A stretch of DNA of 64,000 nt from Eimeria necatrix (GCF_000499385.1 NW_013654880.1:10001-74000); one strand, 5' to 3'. Shown: positions 47,729-59,501, counted from the stretch's first letter. A program made the numbers and translations. Notes: generated by a model from the sequence alone, not told the origin.

Positions 47729-48941
47729 TCACTCAAGGAAAACTGAGACTGGGGCTGCTAAGTCTAGAGGGCAGAGCCGTACCGTCCAGGCCTTGGCTAG
47801 CCAGTGGGCCAGCGCGAATCTGTGCACAAGGCCGAACTCCAGGGCCTGCACTTTGGCCTGGAGATCTGCCAGCGGCGAGAAAGGCACCTCCTGCCCCGGG
47901 CCCCGCGTGACTTTGGTTTGGTGCTGCAGCGAACGGCTGGTCGTGAAGATGAAGTCGAGGCTGTTTGCTTCAGACTTGCTTTCCCCGGTGCCCGCGGCTG
48001 CGCCCGCGCTGCTGCCTTCTGATTCTGACTCTGTCACCCCCAGCGCCCCCGTGAACTCCTCCTCAGCAGACTCGGCGAAAGTTTGCGTTGAGCCCACAGG
48101 CCCCTGCGAGTCGCTGGAATGCGAAGGCAAGGGTGCTGCGGCGGAGTCCTCAGGGGGGTCCTGCTGCTCCGCGAAGGGGGAATCTATGCTGTCTTCCTCT
48201 ATCCCCGCAGCCCCCTCGTGGGGGTCACCCCGGGGCCCCCTGCTCCCGCTGTGGCTGTCAGGAGCGGGGGCCCCCATATGAGGGCCACTCACAAGCAAGC
48301 CCTGCTGCCCCTCGCCCCGTGTGTGGGGCCCGGGCCTCGCCTCGGGCAGCAGGGCCTCCCCAGAGCTGCTCTTCGCGCTAAGACGCTGCAGGTACTGCAG
48401 ATATGCAATTGGGTCACTGTGGTTGCCGTAGCTGAAGTCGCAGCGCGGCAGCCGCCGCCGGGTGCTGCCCTTCAGATAGCCCAGCGGGCTGTTTACTACC
48501 ATTTGCGAGCAGATCGGGTTCAGAGTTTCCAGCTCCTCGGGGGCCTCATAAGCCTTTCAGCAGCAGCAGAAAAGCAAAAACACACAGCAGGCACGTGGCG
48601 GCAGCAGCGGGAAAACAGCCGCCGCAAAACTTACAGATAGACCCTTCTTCAGGGCCCTTGAAGCCAAACACTAGAGTGCAGAGAGCCAATTGTGTGCAGA
48701 CCTGAGTGGCTGCTGCAGCAGGTAAACTGCGCCCGCTGAGTGCACCGCCCTGCGGCTGGGCTGCTGCTGGGGCCCTACGAGTGCAGCTTCTAAGGCAATT
48801 TAGAAACTGGAGCTGCATGCATGCAACTGAGGGCCTGTGGGCGGGCCAGGGTCTTAAGGCGGTGTTTTGGTTGGCGCTAATCAGAGCCTCTTTGCCCACA
48901 CGTTGCTGCAGACGGCTGTGGACCTAAGCCCTACTAGGGTA

Positions 48942-48974
<33 letters not shown>

Positions 48975-50765
48975 CTGCTGCTGCTGCTGGTTAGGAAGGG
49001 CGCCGCAGGCCCCTGGACTCACCAGTACAACGGTGCTGCCGAAGTGGAAAGCGCCCAGTTCTTGCCCCATGCAGAGTTTGACGGGACTTGTGTAGTCGTA
49101 GAGGTAGCTGTGGCGGACGAGGCCACAGTGGGGGGTAAAAAGAAAGCGATTTTGGTCGACGCGCTTTCTGTAGAAAAGCTCGATGCCCCCCACTATCTGC
49201 GCAGCCACGAAGGTCATGGAAAAGAAAAGGGGAGGCCCTCCTGCGTTTCCCGGATGCCAAGTTCCCTGCACTGAAGTGCGTTCAAACGAGTCCAGTATAT
49301 CCCGTTTGCTCAGCACAGTGCGGCGGACCTGTCGAGAGCAGCAGCAGCAGCAAAAGCCGCAGAAGAAGCGCCTGTTCGCAGGCTTCGGGGCTGCGCACCC
49401 GCGCTGCTGCTGCTGCCTGCAGCTGCGCAGCAGCCGCTCTCAGGGGCGCTTTTGCTGCTGCTTTCCCTACAAGCAGCAGCAAAGTCCACCCGCCTCACCG
49501 AAGGAAGACAGCCCGGCATGTAGACGTGGCGCAGCGCCCGCCAGTCCGCAGCAGAGTGAAAGCGGTGATAGTCGGAAGGCGACAAGTAAAAGATGTGCAC
49601 ATGCAGTCGGTGCTTCGGGCTCTGCAGCCGCAAGTTCATGTTTGTGCCGCGCCCAAACAAAAACTGAGACAAGTTAAAAGTAGTGCCTTTGATCTGAACG
49701 CAACGCAAACCCACGCACCAAACCACCAACGCAAACCCTAGCCCGACCCTTCCCCGCTGGGCCCTACGCGAGCTGCCTGCGCGCTCTGCTGCTGCTGCTG
49801 CTGCTGCAGCGTGCAGCGGCGCTCCAGTGCTGCTGCAGGCCGCAGCATTTGCTGCTGGGGCGTGCAGCCCTGAGCCCCAGGATATTATTAAAAATGCAGC
49901 GAATATATATGTAAACAACGTTTATTATTTGTATTCTAATAAGAAAAAAACAATAATCTTTTACCCATCTATTAGTTAAACCTTTTTTCAATACGTCCTA
50001 AAGCGGCTTACTTGGGGAATGCGGGCGCCGACGATGTTTCCGTCTTTGTCGGGTTTGATGTAAAAGGCATTTTGCAGCGCCGAGTCCGCAGGCGACACCA
50101 AAATGGCCTCGCTGTCTATGGGCCGCAGCACTTCGTAGTTTATGGGCCGCGAAAAGAACAAGTCAACTGTGGGAAACAGCCGCGGGGAGCCCGGCCGGAG
50201 CTGCAGCAGGCTGAAGGCCTCTTCCAAGTCTGCAGCAGCCGCAGGCGCTCGAAGCCAGGCGTGGGGGGAAGCCGCAGCAGCAGCAGCAGCAGCAGCAGCA
50301 GCGCAGCGGGGCCAGCAGCAACTGGCAGCAGAAAACAAGCAGCAAGCAGCTGGCCCCAGCGCCAGCCACCCCAGCCACCCAGCCAGCAGCAGCCGCAGCA
50401 AAACTGCGGCCAAATGGACTTCAAAAGGAAACAAAGACAACAATCAAAAGTTCCTGAAAGTGCTGCAGCAGCCCCGGGGCACCCCCGCCTCAGCTGCCCA
50501 TTTGTGTGGGCTATGGGCTCTCCCGGCTGCGGCCTCCCCCTCTGTGACTATTGCCTGGGGGGCTCCCTTCTGTACATTTCCAGAGGGTGTTGTTAATTTT
50601 TTAAATTCTTTTGAAAAATGCCTTTCTAGCTTCTCACCAATGTTCGTAGAGGCCCAAAATTTCCAAAGAAAACACCGGTTTAGCCGCATCCGCGCCACGA
50701 CGCCGACGAAGCGGGAAAAGAGCCGCGAGTTGTCCGCGAAAAAATTGCTAATGTACCTTCTACCT

Positions 50766-50797
<32 letters not shown>

Positions 50798-50915
50798 CAG
50801 AATGGCAGCAGCATTGTGGCACAGTGAAAAGCGACAGCTGCAGCACTAGCAGCAGCTCAGCAGCGCCACAAACTCGGCAGCTGCGCCCGCGAATCCACAG
50901 CAAAGATGGACAGCA

Positions 50916-50950
<35 letters not shown>

Positions 50951-51008
50951 GCACTGCAGCCTCCTAAGCCTCACCGTATCGCCCAGGAGTCCCTTCGGGC
51001 GCAACTGG
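47729..51008 (-). CDS. PSD1: Phosphatidylserine decarboxylase
   Basis: Converts phosphatidylserine to phosphatidylethanolamine. Exons: 51008-about 50960 (PVAPEGTPGRY), 50763-50638 (NFFADNSRLFSRFVGVVARM), 50229-50012 (DLFFSRPINYEVLRPIDSEA then ILVSPADSA), 49693-49499 (IFYLSPSDYHRFHSAADW then HVYMPGCLPS), 49328-49023 (LFTPHCGLVRHSYL then LGAFHFGSTVVL) and 48553-47729 (AYEAPEELETLNPICSQMVV to a stop). All phases agree. Key motifs are visible: the SPAD aspartate, the YHRFH histidines, and FGST, the LGST-type self-cleavage site whose Ser becomes the pyruvoyl group. The C-terminal alpha chain carries a long Ser/Glu-rich tail of about 200 residues not found in bacterial enzymes. No ATG lies upstream of the conserved first block within these exons, so the gene probably continues into the exons at 51076-53118. 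Confidence 0.9.
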
Positions 51009-51075
51009 CTGCAGCAGCCACAACACACAGACAAATTGCAAACTGCACTTTTGCTTCTTGTCCCGTTCTTTCAAT

Positions 51076-53118
51076 TTAATCAAAAAGGTCTTTTATAAAG
51101 GACTTGTGCTCGGATGCCAAAACTTCGTTGGACTTTGAAATAATTTTGTGCTGCTCCCAAACCTCGGGGTGACCCCGTGCGGGCAAACACTGCATCCAAC
51201 CGCTCAGCAGCAGCAGGGACAACGGAAGCAGCAGCAGCAAAAACAGCAGCAGCAGCAGGGGAAACGGAAGCAGCGGCAGCAGGAAGAGCAGCAGCAGCAG
51301 GGCAACAGCGGCAACGGCAGCAGGAAGAGCAGCAGCTGCGGCAGCAGCAACAGCAGGGGCAACAGAAGCAGCAGCGGCAGCAGCAACGGCAGGGGAAACA
51401 GAAGCAGCAGCAGCAGCAGCAGCAGGCGGCTGCTGCTCACGGCCTCCTCGGGCTCGACGTGGACAGTGGTCTCCCTCATAAGGGCTTCCCCGTTGGGCCC
51501 CCGGAACCACTGGACCACAACAAGTGTGGGGTCTTGTTCAGTGAGAGGGTCTTTGGAGGCCCTGGCTGCGAGCATGAGGGCCTCGGGGGGGGCCCCCCGG
51601 GGGCCCCCCGAGAGCAGCGCCTGCTGCAGCTGCTGCTTGCCCAGCGCGGAAACTCTGAAGGGGATTTTGGCCCCGCAGAAGTAGCTACTGTCCTTCCGAG
51701 GAGCAGAAAACAAATTAATTGGAAAGTGTTTCAAAGAGCCTTTCTCCGCGTCTTTGAACTCCACTCGAAAGTAAGTTTGCTGCTGGAAAAGCTGCTGCAG
51801 CAGCGCGTTGCTGGGCTGCAGCAAAGTTGCTGCTCGCCCGTCGGGGCCCCGCAGCCACGACGGGGAGGCCCCCGGGCTCTCGCTGAGGGCCCCCTTTACC
51901 CCTTCTATTGTTCGGGACATTCCCTGCTGCTGCAGCAGCAGCAGCGGCAGCTGCTCCAGGCCCACCCGCGGCAGCACCTCCAAAAACCGCGTGTCCAGCG
52001 GAAGCCGCTTGCTTCCGGCCTGCGCAGCAGCAGCAGCAGCAGCAGCAGCGGTGGCAGCGGCAGCAGCAAGCCTGGAAGCAGCAGCAGCACGGCGCGGCTC
52101 TCCGCAGCAGCTGCTGCTGCGGCGCTCGGGTCTGCTGCAGCGGCCCCGCCCCTCGGGCAGCAGCTGCTAACGAAGTTGTGGGGCCAGTGGCCCCACAAAA
52201 GTGGCTTTAATGGATTTGCGGCTAAGAGAGGCGCTGCATGCAGAGCACTAGAGCTCATACGAACGGGGTGGACCACTGGTCTGTCCTGCAACTTTCCTTC
52301 AAAAGCGAGACACTATCTTTGTCTGAGACTTTCTTTTGTGACTTTCTTTTGTATTCTGCGCTGTCTGTAGCTGCTGCAGTGCCTGCTGCTGCCCGCAGCA
52401 GCCGGGGGCAGCCCCGGCCCTGCGGGCGCACGCAGCGGCGGCTGCGTGACCAGTGGTCCACTGGTCCACTGCTGCTGCAGCAGAGGTCCACCCACCTTGG
52501 CCGCAGCGCGGAGGCGCGCGCCGCTCAGCAAGCGCAGCGGAGTGAGGCGGCCAATGCCGCCCCTCCACAGCTGCAGCTTCGCCCAGAGGCTCTCAGCCTT
52601 CAACTCCACAGCGCCGGGCCAGCCAGCGAGTGCAGCAACAGTGGCGGCGAGGCCCCCGAGAGTGGGGGCCCCCAGCCACTTCACGCAGGCCCGCCGGGGC
52701 CTGCGACGCAGCAGCAGCAGCACGCAGCAGCAGCTTGCAGCAGCAGCACGCAGCAGCAGCACGCAGCAGCAGCACGCGGCGCGTCTCCCTGCTGCTGCGC
52801 CCGCTGCAGCGCAGCGGCCCCTCAGGGGGCCCCACCCAGCGGGGGCCCTTCTGGACAGGGGGCGCGGGGCCCCAGCGGGGGGCCCCCCCGCAGCGAGCCC
52901 CGCAGTGGCATGTAAGGGCAGAAGCAACACTCCTGAAAGCGAAGCAGCAGGGCGGGCAGCAGAAGCACTCACGACTTGTAGAAAGATAAAGTAATAGCCT
53001 CGCCCGTGCAGTCTAAGAGGAGGGAGTCGTCGGTGCCGGGCGTGGTGGTCTTGGCCGTCGGGCTAGAAAGCAGAAACAGCAGGAGCACCAGCCCCAGCTG
53101 CAAACTGCGAAGTAACAT
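51076..53118 (-). CDS. Signal-peptide exon chain upstream of PSD (N-terminal half of PSD or a separate secreted protein)
   Basis: Exons 53118-52973, 52700-52496, 52019-51441 and about 51186-51076 join in phase. The first encodes MLLRSLQLGLVLLLFLLSSP, a clear signal peptide. The second reads LGAPTLGGLAATVAALAGWP. The third has TYFRVEFKDAEKGSLKHFPI and DPTLVVVQWFRGPNGEALMR, which looks like beta-strand-rich lumenal sequence. The fourth reads HPEVWEQHKIISKSNEVLAS and stops at 51076. If the donor GAG/GTTTGG in the fourth exon is used instead of reading to the stop, it joins in phase 0 to the first PSD exon at 51008. Toxoplasma is known to have a PSD with a signal peptide that is secreted from dense granules, which favours a single gene. 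Domain identity of this part is not recognised. Confidence 0.6.
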
Positions 53119-55587
53119 CTTCGCAAAGACCGGAGTGCATGCACACTGAAACTCTGCGAAATAGTTCAAGTCTTCGGGAGGATTCCGCAGAGGACTCCCC
53201 GCAGCTGGGCGATCCGGGAGGCCGGTGGAGCCTAAATGGCCGCTGCGGGAAGAAACCCGGGAGCCCGAGACACCCCGCCTACGGACTTAGACTAAAACAA
53301 AGACAAAAAAGCTGCAAAAAGCCGCAGCAAAAATGCAAGCCGGCTAGCTGCTTGCAGCAGTTGCACAGGCAGCAGCAGGCCGCTGTCTCGAGGAGTCCGC
53401 AAGCCACGGACCTGAAAGCAGCAGCGGACGCTGCAGCGCAACTTATGAAACTTGTCCAGTCTGAAGAAAGGGAAGTCCAAATTCCTAAGTAGAATTAATA
53501 AAATCAAATTATAGTTTTTTGTGAGTCTTCACTGGCTGAGAGGCCGCTAGGGAATCGGCAGAGCTGCAGCACGCCTTTGAATGACCACCTCCGTGTCCTG
53601 GGCAAGGTTCTGCATTCCTGTTTAGTCCGAGATACCCCACTTCCCTACTTAAATGTACTTATTGAATCTCACTGCTTTGTTATTTACTAGAAGTTGGGGG
53701 CACTAAAGCAGCGAATAAGGCAGAAGAAGCCCCAGAATCCCCTTAACAGCCCCCAGAGTGCCAGGGGAACCCGCAAACGCCCCACTAAGCAAGCTCCTAG
53801 CTGCTGCAGTGACGGGCCCACTCTAAGGGATGAAGCTAATGCAAAGAAAGAGAAGCTCTGCGCAGAAATTGCTGCTGCTGAGCAGCAAAGGCGGCAGCCC
53901 CACACAAAAGCTCCCTGTTGTGGCCCTGGTCTCACTCCTAGAGAGTTTAGATAGCAGCAGCAGAAGCCACAATCTCGAAGAGAAACTAGCAGCAAAACTC
54001 TGCTTCAGCTGGCGCAGCTCAGCAGCGCCAGAGGCCCCCTTTGAGTGCCTGAGAATGGCAGCTGCAGCGCCGCTGCTGCAAGAGCCCGCAGCAGCAGCAC
54101 GAAAGTATTGCCTGAGATCGGGCTGGGGGCGGCTGCAGCAAATGCTGCTGGCCCCCTGGCCTGGGCAATTTGGCCCGCAGGCCTTGCGGGGGCCCTGCAG
54201 CAGCTCTTCTTTGAGGCAGTTTCCCACTGCAGCAGCTACGCAGCCCCCTGTGGGTCTTGGCTCAGCAGCAGATAAAGCTCCCCCAGATTGGGGCCTCTTA
54301 GCTGCTGCAGGCGCCTCTTGGGGCTGCCAGACAGAAAGGAGTTCCTCTTGAGAATTGCCCAGGAGGAGCTCCTTCTTGGCTTGGGGATGCAGCATACACT
54401 GCTGCAGCAGTGCTGCAGCAGTGCTGCAGCAGCGCAGCATACACTGCTGCAACATTGCTGCAGCAGTGCTGCGGCTCGCTGCCGCTCCCCGTGGCAGCAG
54501 CAGGTCACAAAAGAAAGAAGCATTGGGCTTTCCTCCAGCTTCCCCTGTGGCTTCTACAGAGCTGCTGCAGCTGCTGCTGCGCTGCAGCAGCTCTATAGAG
54601 CTGCTGCAGCGCAGCAAAAGCCCATTTGCATTTTGGCATTTTCAAACTTTCTCCCTTTACCTGGCCATAGGCCTGCAGGGCTACAGCGAAGTAAGCTGGC
54701 CGGCAGCGGGGCCAATTTCTGGGCTATGAAAGCTGGGGGCCCCTGGCTGTGTGCCCCTGCAGGGGCCCCCAGAGCGACTTTAATACTTATATAGGCTGGC
54801 GGGCTGGCGATCTTTGTGGGATTTCGTGGACTGGGGGCTTTTAGAGAATTTGCTGAGGGTCTGGGGGCCAGCGCATGCACTGGGGCTTTCAAACTAGCGG
54901 TGTTACGGAATCTAGCAGCAGGGTAGACTGCTGCGTGCTGCATGCAGTATTTGCTGCTGCTCGCAGCCTCTATTAGTCGCCAATTCTCGAAACTTTATCT
55001 ACACAATGCGGGCGAAGGGCTTTGAAAGCTTTAGCTGAAAGGTTGGGGGGCAAAGCTCCTGCAAAGGCGCAGCCTTTCCTGTGCGCAGCTGCTGCTGCTG
55101 CTGCATCTTTTGCTGCAGCGGCGCTACCTCTGCAGGTTTTGCCCTCCGGGGCCTTCAGTGCAGCCACAAGGCAAAAGTGGCTGCAGATATCTGTGGCTTA
55201 TTGGGGCAAAGGTTAATGTGCGGGCCAAAGCCCTTACTTTAGGCTGCAGGGCCAGAGGCAAAGTCAGAGCCTTTGGGGATGAGCGCTTCGCCTGTTTGTG
55301 GGGCCCCCAGGCTTGCAAACAAATGAAATAAAGCCTTTTGCCTCCAGGCCAATTTTGTGGCTAAGAGCAGTGCTGGGCTGGTGGCTCGCTCTATGGGCTA
55401 TTTTTGTAGGCTTCACTTGCTTTCAGTATGGAAGCAGGCGGAGCCCCCACTGCCCCTCACCTCTGCTGCTCTTAGGCTTTTTTCAGTGAAATTCATTTAA
55501 TTGGAAGCTGGTGTTTTATCCCAGAAATAACATCAAGATCGAGCAAGAAAAGTTTACGGGCGGGGCCCCGGGAAGCTGCAGGGCTGC
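53119..55587. other. No gene supported
   Basis: A plus-strand frame at 53139-53492 (117 codons, ATG start, Lys/Gln/Ala-rich) is the best of several weak candidates. 54395-54480 and 54545-54615 hold alternating CTGCAG/GCAGTG palindromic mosaics. A minus-strand frame across 54617-53823 has no ATG near its start and no domain. The 3' part is unique sequence and may include the promoter of the gene at 55588. Confidence 0.35.
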
Positions 55588-56417
55588 ATGCGCCCAGGGT
55601 CACTTCCCGCGAGCCCTATTGAACTCTTCGGGATATCTTCCTCCCCTGACTTCTCACTGCGGCGTTTTGCCCGGAGTTCAAGTCAGAACATGCAAAAGCT
55701 GCAGCAGCACCCTCCAGAGGGGGCCCCCCAGCAGCTACCAGCGTCTTCTTCCCAGGGGGCCCCCGTGCCCACCGCTGCCCCCACCCCCAACACAACACCC
55801 CCCCAAACGCAGCCACAAAACCCCTCAGAAACTTCTGCTGCGTCTCTAGAGCCTCTCGTGGGGGCTCCTGGGGGCCCCCTGGGGGCTCGCGAGCCCCCGG
55901 GGTCACTCCTCGAGCCCAGCTCCTGGGGGGCCCTCAGGGGCCCCCCTTCTCAGCCAAACCCCACTTCAGAAGAGGCAGCACCGACATCTCAGCCTCAAGG
56001 CCCACTCAATGGCTTCCAACAAGTCCCATTTCGCCAGGAACAGCAGCTGCTGCTGCAGCAAATTCAGCAGCAGCAGCAGCAGCAGCAGCCCCCGCGGTCA
56101 GCGGCGCCGCAGGCTGCACAGCAGCAGCTTCCTTTCTACCCACATGTGCCCACGCTTCAGAGCCTTTTGCTGCAGTCGATTCCCCGGGCCTACGAGCAAC
56201 AATACCAGCAGCAAGAGCCGCCGCAGCACGAAGCCACACAGCAGCAGCAGCAGCAGCAGCAGGAAGCCACACAGCAGCTGCAGCCCCAGCAGCTGCTGCA
56301 GCGGCCTGCGGGGCAGCCCCAAGGGCCCACTGATGGTTCCATCAGGGGGCCCCTAGCAGCACTGTCGGGGCCCTCGATGGTGCAGAGGCACCGGGCCTCG
56401 ACGGAGCAGGCTGCTGC

Positions 56418-56460
<43 letters not shown>

Positions 56461-57075
56461 TCTGTCCCAGCAGTAGCAGCATGGCCTGCAGACTGGGACA
56501 GGGGCGTCAGAGATGGAGAGGGACCCTCAGTAGTTCAGCCCGGAGACCGCAAAAGGAAGCCTACAGGGAAAGCTGCTGCCTCCAGGCGCAAAGTTGCTGC
56601 TGTAGATCCGCGGCAGCAGCAGCAGCAGCAGCAGCAGCTCCAGTACAGGGAGCAGCCTGATGTCAGCCTGCTGCTGCAGCAGCAATACGGACTGCAGGGC
56701 CTTCCGGTAAATGTCGGCGTGAGCGCGTCGGCGAGGCAGCAGCAGCAGCTGCTCATTCTGCACCAGCTGCTGCTGCAGCAGCAGCGCTCGCTCTTCCAGC
56801 ACTCTGAGAAGCAGCAGCAGCAGCAGTGGCAGCTGCTTCAGCGGGATTTGCCGCTGCTGCAGCCTAGGGAGCAGCAAGCGCAGCAGCCAGGCGACAAGTC
56901 CTCTGTGCCTCTTGCTTCCTCCCAGCCTTCTGCTGCCGCAGCAGCAGCAGCAGCAGCAAGGCACACGCTGCAGCAGCTGCAGCACCTACATCAAGCTGCC
57001 CTGCAGCTGCAGCACAAGGAGCTGGGGCTTTCGATGCGCGAGCTAGAGACCCTCTACCTGCCCGTTCTGTGGAGC

Positions 57076-57112
<37 letters not shown>

Positions 57113-57645
57113 CCAGCAGCAGCGGCAGTGCCAGCAGCAACAGCAGCAGCAACGCAGGGGAGGCGTCTCTAGGGAAGTATAGCAGCTGGAAAAGAGACAA
57201 GGGGACTTTTTTTGCTGCTGTTGGCGAGGGCTGCTGGATGGCGTGGCCAGCTGAGCGCCAAAACAGCAGCAGCGAGTGGCTGCAGCAGCAGCTGCAGCAG
57301 CAGCAGCTGCAGCCGCTGCTGTCGTGCGTGGTGGGGGAGAAGGAGCAGCGGGCCCTGCTGCAGCACATGTGGTGCAGCGGGGCAGACGCCGTGGAAGCTG
57401 CTGCTGCTGCTCTGCGGGGGCCCCCGGGGGCCCCGGGGGCCCCCAGCTTTGTTGATATTGTAATGAGGCTGCCCCCGCCTTGCTGCTATTCCTGGTCTGT
57501 AAGAAAGAAGGGGATTTTATTTGTGTGGCGGCATGTAGCAAGTGGGGAGCAGCAGCAGAAGCAGCTGCAGCAGCAGCAGGAGCCACTGCTTCAGCAGCAA
57601 CAGCGGGAGCAGCTGCTGCAGCAGCAGCAACAGCTGGCCCCGTAG
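55588..57645 (+). CDS. Gln-rich protein, single-exon ORF of 685 aa
   Basis: ATG at 55588, no intron needed, stop at 57643-57645. Gln, Pro and Ala dominate: residues 1-200 are Pro/Gln/Ser-rich, 150-260 Gln-rich (QQYQQQEPPQHEATQQQQ), and 305-335 basic (DRKRKPTGKAAASRRKVAA), a likely nuclear localisation signal. 445-480 is a repeat-poor helical block (LQLQHKELGLSMRELETLYL). 535-560 (KYSSWKRDKGTFFAAVGEGC then WMAW) and 615-650 (FVDIVMRLPPPCCYSWSVRK) are the most conserved-looking parts. The first of these faintly recalls the strand pattern of an AP2 domain (G.F......W.A.W), but I would not assign it. A nuclear, transcription-related role is inference from composition. Confidence 0.65.
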
Positions 57646-59389
57646 CAGCAGCAAATGCTCCACGGTGGCATCCGCAGTGTAGTTGCTGCTTTTTTCAACA
57701 CAGAAGTAACAGATGTCCACTTCCCAAAGAAGAAACGGACCAGTCTCAGCAGCAGCAGTTGCTGCTGACAGTGCTGCTGCTGCTGCTGCAGCAGCAGCAG
57801 CAAACAAATGCAGTACAGATGAACTCTGCTCCCAATTCATGAGACAAGGGCCTCAAAAGCACGCTAGGAAGTACCCTCTGAGGGCCCCTCTTGGGTTCTC
57901 CAGGAGGCCCTTAGAGGGGCCCCTTTTTATGCCCCAGAAGGGCTTACAAGAGGTGCCTAGGGGGGCCTCCAAGAGGCCCCCAAGCGGGTTTACAAGAGTC
58001 CAACAAGGGCCTCCAGAAGGCCCCTAGGGGGGCCCCCAGGAGGCCCCTACGGGGGCCCCCAGGAAGCCCCTAGGGGGTCCTCCAGTAGGCCCCTGGGGGC
58101 CTCTAGGAGGCCCCTAGGCGGCCTCCGGGGGGCCCCCAAGGGTCCCTCGGCAGCTCCCACTTGGGGGGCTGTGGGGCTTCTGCCCACAAGTTGTAATGAC
58201 GCAAACAAGCTCACAGGGGCCCCCATTTTGGGCTTGGGGCCCCCCGAGGGGCCCCTAAAGGCCTGCGGCCGCAGCCGCTTTGAGGGGCCCCTGCGTTGCT
58301 GCTGCGGCCAGCCCAGACAGTGGCTTTTGCAGCTCATAGCCCGCGGCGCTAGTACTCAGCAGGCACTGCAGCTAGCTATCAATGGCTGCCGCAGCTAGCC
58401 ACGCGGAGCCACAGCTAGCCACAGGAGCAGAAGCTAGCCGTGAGGAGCCACAGCTAGCCACAAGGAGCAGCAGATAGCCACACAGAGCTGCAGCTGGCCA
58501 TAGGGAGCTGCAGCTAGCCACAAGGAGCTGCAGCTAGCTATAAGGAGCTGCAGCTAGCCACAAGGAGCTGCAACTCGGCACAAGGAGTGGCAGCGAGCCG
58601 AAAGGAGCCAAAGCTGGCCACACGAGCCGCAGCTAGCCACGAGGTGCCGCAGCTAGCCCTAAAGAATCGTAGCTAGCCGCAAAGAGCCGCAGCTAGCCAC
58701 TGGCGGGAGGTCCCCGGCAAGACTCGCAGTGCACCTTTAGCAGGCGCATGCAGTAGAGTTCCTGCTCAGGTTTAACAACTAGGGCTAGCTGTGGCTAGCT
58801 GCGGCTAGCTGTGGCTGGCCGTGGCTAGCTGGGACTAGCGGTGGCCAGCAGCAACAACCTACTGCGGGGCTCCCTGGGGTCACCTGGGGCTATCTGGCTA
58901 GCTGTGGCTAGCTAGGGCTGGCTGTGGCTAGCTGTGGCTAGCTGTGGCTAGCTAGGGCTAGCTGTGGCTAGCTAGCCAGCTAGAGTTCACTTAATATCTC
59001 TTTGCAGTTAGTGTTGTCTTCTCAAGCCAACAGCCACCAGTGAGGCTTGAGGCCTAACAGAGCCTCAGCAGCAAAAGGCTACGACTGCCCCTTCCGCAGT
59101 TTCCTGCAGGAAGTAAAAAGCGTTACGAATTCACTTGGGGGCCCCAAGAGTGCCCCACGGGGGCCCCACGGGGGCCCCAAGAGTGCCCCAACGGGGCCCC
59201 ACGGGGGCCCCAAGGGGGCCCCAACGGTCGCCAGGGGGCCCCCAGGGGGCCCCCAGGTGCCCCTCAAGAGTGCGCGCGGCGCCCGGCGGTGAAGAGCCGC
59301 AGTTGCCCCCGCGGTCCCGGGCCTGCGTCGCCTTCGCCTAAAGCGCACTAGTGCCCTCCCGCTCCCCCCCCCCCCCCCCCCCCCCCCCC
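57646..59389. other. Repeat-only region, no gene
   Basis: 57870-58310 is packed with GGGGCCCC/AGGCCCCTA units of about 22 bases. 58385-58700 is a tandem repeat of about 20 bases (CACAAGGAGCTGCAGCTAGC). 58780-58985 is a GCTAGCTGTGGCTAGC island. 59138-59275 is again GGGGCCCC. 59365-59389 is a pure C run before the gap. Confidence 0.8.
58385..58985. repeat. GCTAGC island with a 20-bp unit
   Basis: The left part has about 14 units of CACAAGGAGCTGCAGCTAGC with drift. The right part, after a unique 75-base spacer, has (TGTGGCTAGC)n on the opposite orientation. The two halves can pair as a large imperfect inverted repeat. Confidence 0.9.
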
Positions 59390-59489
59390 NNNNNNNNNNN
59401 NNNNNNNNNNNNNNNNNNNNNNNNNNNNNNNNNNNNNNNNNNNNNNNNNNNNNNNNNNNNNNNNNNNNNNNNNNNNNNNNNNNNNNNNN
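59390..59489. other. 100-N assembly gap
   Basis: Exactly 100 N, flanked by 25 C on the left and 12 C on the right, then (CTG)n. Sequencing stopped in homopolymer DNA; the true size is unknown. The gap interrupts the minus-strand AP2-domain gene. Confidence 0.99.
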
Positions 59490-59499
59490 CCCCCCCCCC

Positions 59500-59501
<2 letters not shown>

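Noticed and set aside
55588..57645. AP2 domain in the Gln-rich protein (GTFFAAVGEGCWMAW)
   Set aside because: Only the first strand pattern fits; the helix with GF..AR is missing, so I left it unassigned.
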